DNA of 64,000 bases. Source: Casuarina equisetifolia. Lineage: Eukaryota > Streptophyta > Magnoliopsida > Fagales > Casuarinaceae. How positions within the stretch are numbered: the stretch's first letter is position 1; every line of letters begins with the position of its first letter. The DNA lies in assembly GCA_028551475.1 (NCBI GenBank), contig CM052354.1, positions 23,707,258 to 23,771,257 on the forward strand, written 5' to 3'. Below, piece by piece: positions 62,560-64,000 of the stretch. Position numbers and translations under genes: made by a program. The notes beneath the pieces are model-generated. The model searched no databases. It had not been told where the DNA came from and was given only the letters and a program-made list of their open reading frames with translations.

Positions 62560-64000
62560 GGCTACTAGACGTCTCTTCTTGTCTGTTCATTTTTTCATTT
62601 TCTTTATGGACTTATTTTGGTAAGACTAGGTTATTTTAGTGACTTTTAACCACAACAAGGCCATGCAAAATGCCCTAGGAATCGTTCCTACATGGCTTAT
62701 TGTGAGATTTACGGGAGTTGGTAGTTGTTGTTAGTAGCTAGCTTGAAGGGACTTTAGTTCATGACTTCACTTCATTATAAGTTGCAAAAGAACTAAGCTA
62801 CACCTAATAGTTCTGCCTAGTCTTTTTGATTCGCAGCTCACATAGTGTTTCAAGTATGCCTTCAACAAGTTACTCAAATAATTTTTTCTACCTATCACTT
62901 TGAATATGAAAGCTTGTGTAAAAATACAACTTTGAATCCAACAACTTAAACAACTCCTTCCATAAGGGCCTCATAAAATGAGGTCTTGATCACTTATGAT
63001 GTTACATGACAAGTCCTAGTACATCACCACATGCTTGAAGAATAGCTATGTAGTGACTTTTGTTGGATAGTCTAGAGGTGTGGGAATGAAGATAGCATTT
63101 TTGGAAAATCATTCAACAACCACCAAGACTAAGTTATAACCTCTTGACTTTGGTGAAGTAGTGATAAAGTCCATAGAAAGGTTATCCCATGGATGATTTG
63201 GAATTGACAAAGGCTCTAACAAGCCATAAGGAGGACTATGCTTAACATTGTCCATTTGGCAAACTAAGCAAGTTTTTGAATGTAACATAATTCATCTCTC
63301 ATTGGCTAAAAATAAAAAACTTCAAGGAGAGCCTACATCCTTTATTGTTCATGGTGGATTGTCAACTTATTATTGTGAAACTCCTTGATAAGCTTCTTAG
63401 AAAGGTTTTTCCATCTTGGTATGTAAAGACTTCTCCTTTTGTAGTCATCCTTCATTTAGAATTATTTGGCTTCCCTTTCTTGCATGAGTTGTAAAAGTTG
63501 TTTAGTCATGGGATCATAAATAGGTTCTAACACCAATTGCATTGTGTCTTCCATGGCTTGGCTCATAAACTCAAGCTTTGTATTTCTACTAAGGGCATTA
63601 ACCACTATATTTACTCTTTCAAACTTGTATTTAATCATATAGTGAAACTTGGTTACAAAATCTTGCTACCTTGCATGCTTTGGTAACAATTTATTCTAAG
63701 TTTAGAAGTAGCTCATGGGTATGTTATCTATTTGGATGAAGGATGGAGAGATAAGTAAGTAATGACGCTACATTTAAAGGCAGTAAACAATAGCAAACAT
63801 CTCTTTTTCCTAAACTATACACTTGCACTCCATTTTATTCAACATCCTTCTCTTAAAGGTCGGGTGTCTATCTTGCATCAAAACCTTTCCAATGGAAAAA
63901 TCCAATGCCTTTGAATGTACTTCAAATGACTTGACATAGTTTAAGAGTACTAACAAAGGTTCTTTTACCACAACAGCTTCCAAATCTTCTTAGTAGCATT
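62560..64000 (-). mobile_element. Degenerate Ty3/gypsy pol (RNase H to integrase), cut by window edge
   Basis: Minus-strand frames with stops and shifts read in gypsy order from right to left. RNase H comes first (LDFSIGKVLMQDRHPTFKRR, RHYLL, IKYKFERVN.VVNALSR; about 63,910-63,590). The integrase zinc finger and core follow: CQMDNVKHSPPYGLLEPL and HPWDNLSMDFITTLPKSRGY (about 63,265-63,140), HFMRPLWKELFKLLDSKL (about 62,970). Beyond them comes a tail resembling the region after the core (about 62,840-62,580). It is inactive. Upstream pol, gag and the 5' LTR would lie right of the window; no LTR is seen on the left, next to the ABA3 flank. Confidence 0.85.

Noticed and set aside
1-64000. CRISPR arrays, bacterial operons, riboswitches
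   Set aside because: The window is plant nuclear DNA; the direct repeats present are microsatellites, tandem duplications or transposon ends.

Overview
This is nuclear DNA from a flowering plant, most likely a eudicot. It is AT-rich, its genes have many introns, and the protein families are typical plant ones. It also carries degenerate Ty1/copia and Ty3/gypsy elements, tRNA-derived SINEs and many GA, TA and homopolymer microsatellites. I cannot name the species. All four intact genes lie on the minus strand, and exon limits were read by hand from splice sites, phase and remembered family sequences.

Layout from left to right. 1-1,300: a mosaic of gene pieces, with a duplicated fragment of a Per1/PGAP3 gene on the minus strand fused to a frameshifted PTEN2-like C-terminus and 3' flank on the plus strand. 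1,667-6,601: a complete small-RNA-degrading nuclease (SDN) gene of 12 exons and 525 aa, including one GC-AG intron. 6,602-8,436: an AT-rich spacer. 8,437-13,187, with a probable first exon near 16,310: a Per1-like gene (PGAP3, GPI-anchor lipid remodelling); one intron holds a SINE with a 19-bp target duplication. 16,681-18,400: a decayed tandem repeat array. 18,809-20,875: a three-exon NAC transcription factor of the JUNGBRUNNEN1/ANAC042 type. 20,876-27,570: spacer with low-complexity tracts. 27,580-36,000: a block of old retrotransposons (minus-strand gypsy pol modules between LTR-like repeats, then a plus-strand copia, then a plus-strand gypsy integrase tail). 38,111-62,085: a complete 22-exon, 823-aa molybdenum cofactor sulfurase gene (ABA3/LOS5 type) spread over 24 kb; its introns contain a SINE, several tandem duplications and microsatellites. 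62,215-62,513: two short tandem arrays in the upstream flank of that gene. About 62,560-64,000: a minus-strand gypsy pol remnant that runs off the right edge.

The genes act in separate processes: small-RNA turnover, GPI-anchor maturation, stress/longevity transcription, and sulfuration of the Mo cofactor for aldehyde oxidase and xanthine dehydrogenase. Two of them, the JUB1-type NAC and ABA3, belong to abscisic-acid/drought biology, but nothing in the sequence shows co-regulation. I saw no convincing previously undescribed system. The most unusual items are the chimeric gene fragment at the left edge, the GC-AG intron in the nuclease gene, the two SINEs with clear target-site duplications, the probable one-codon first coding exon of the Per1 gene, and the repeat arrays plus retroelement close upstream of ABA3.
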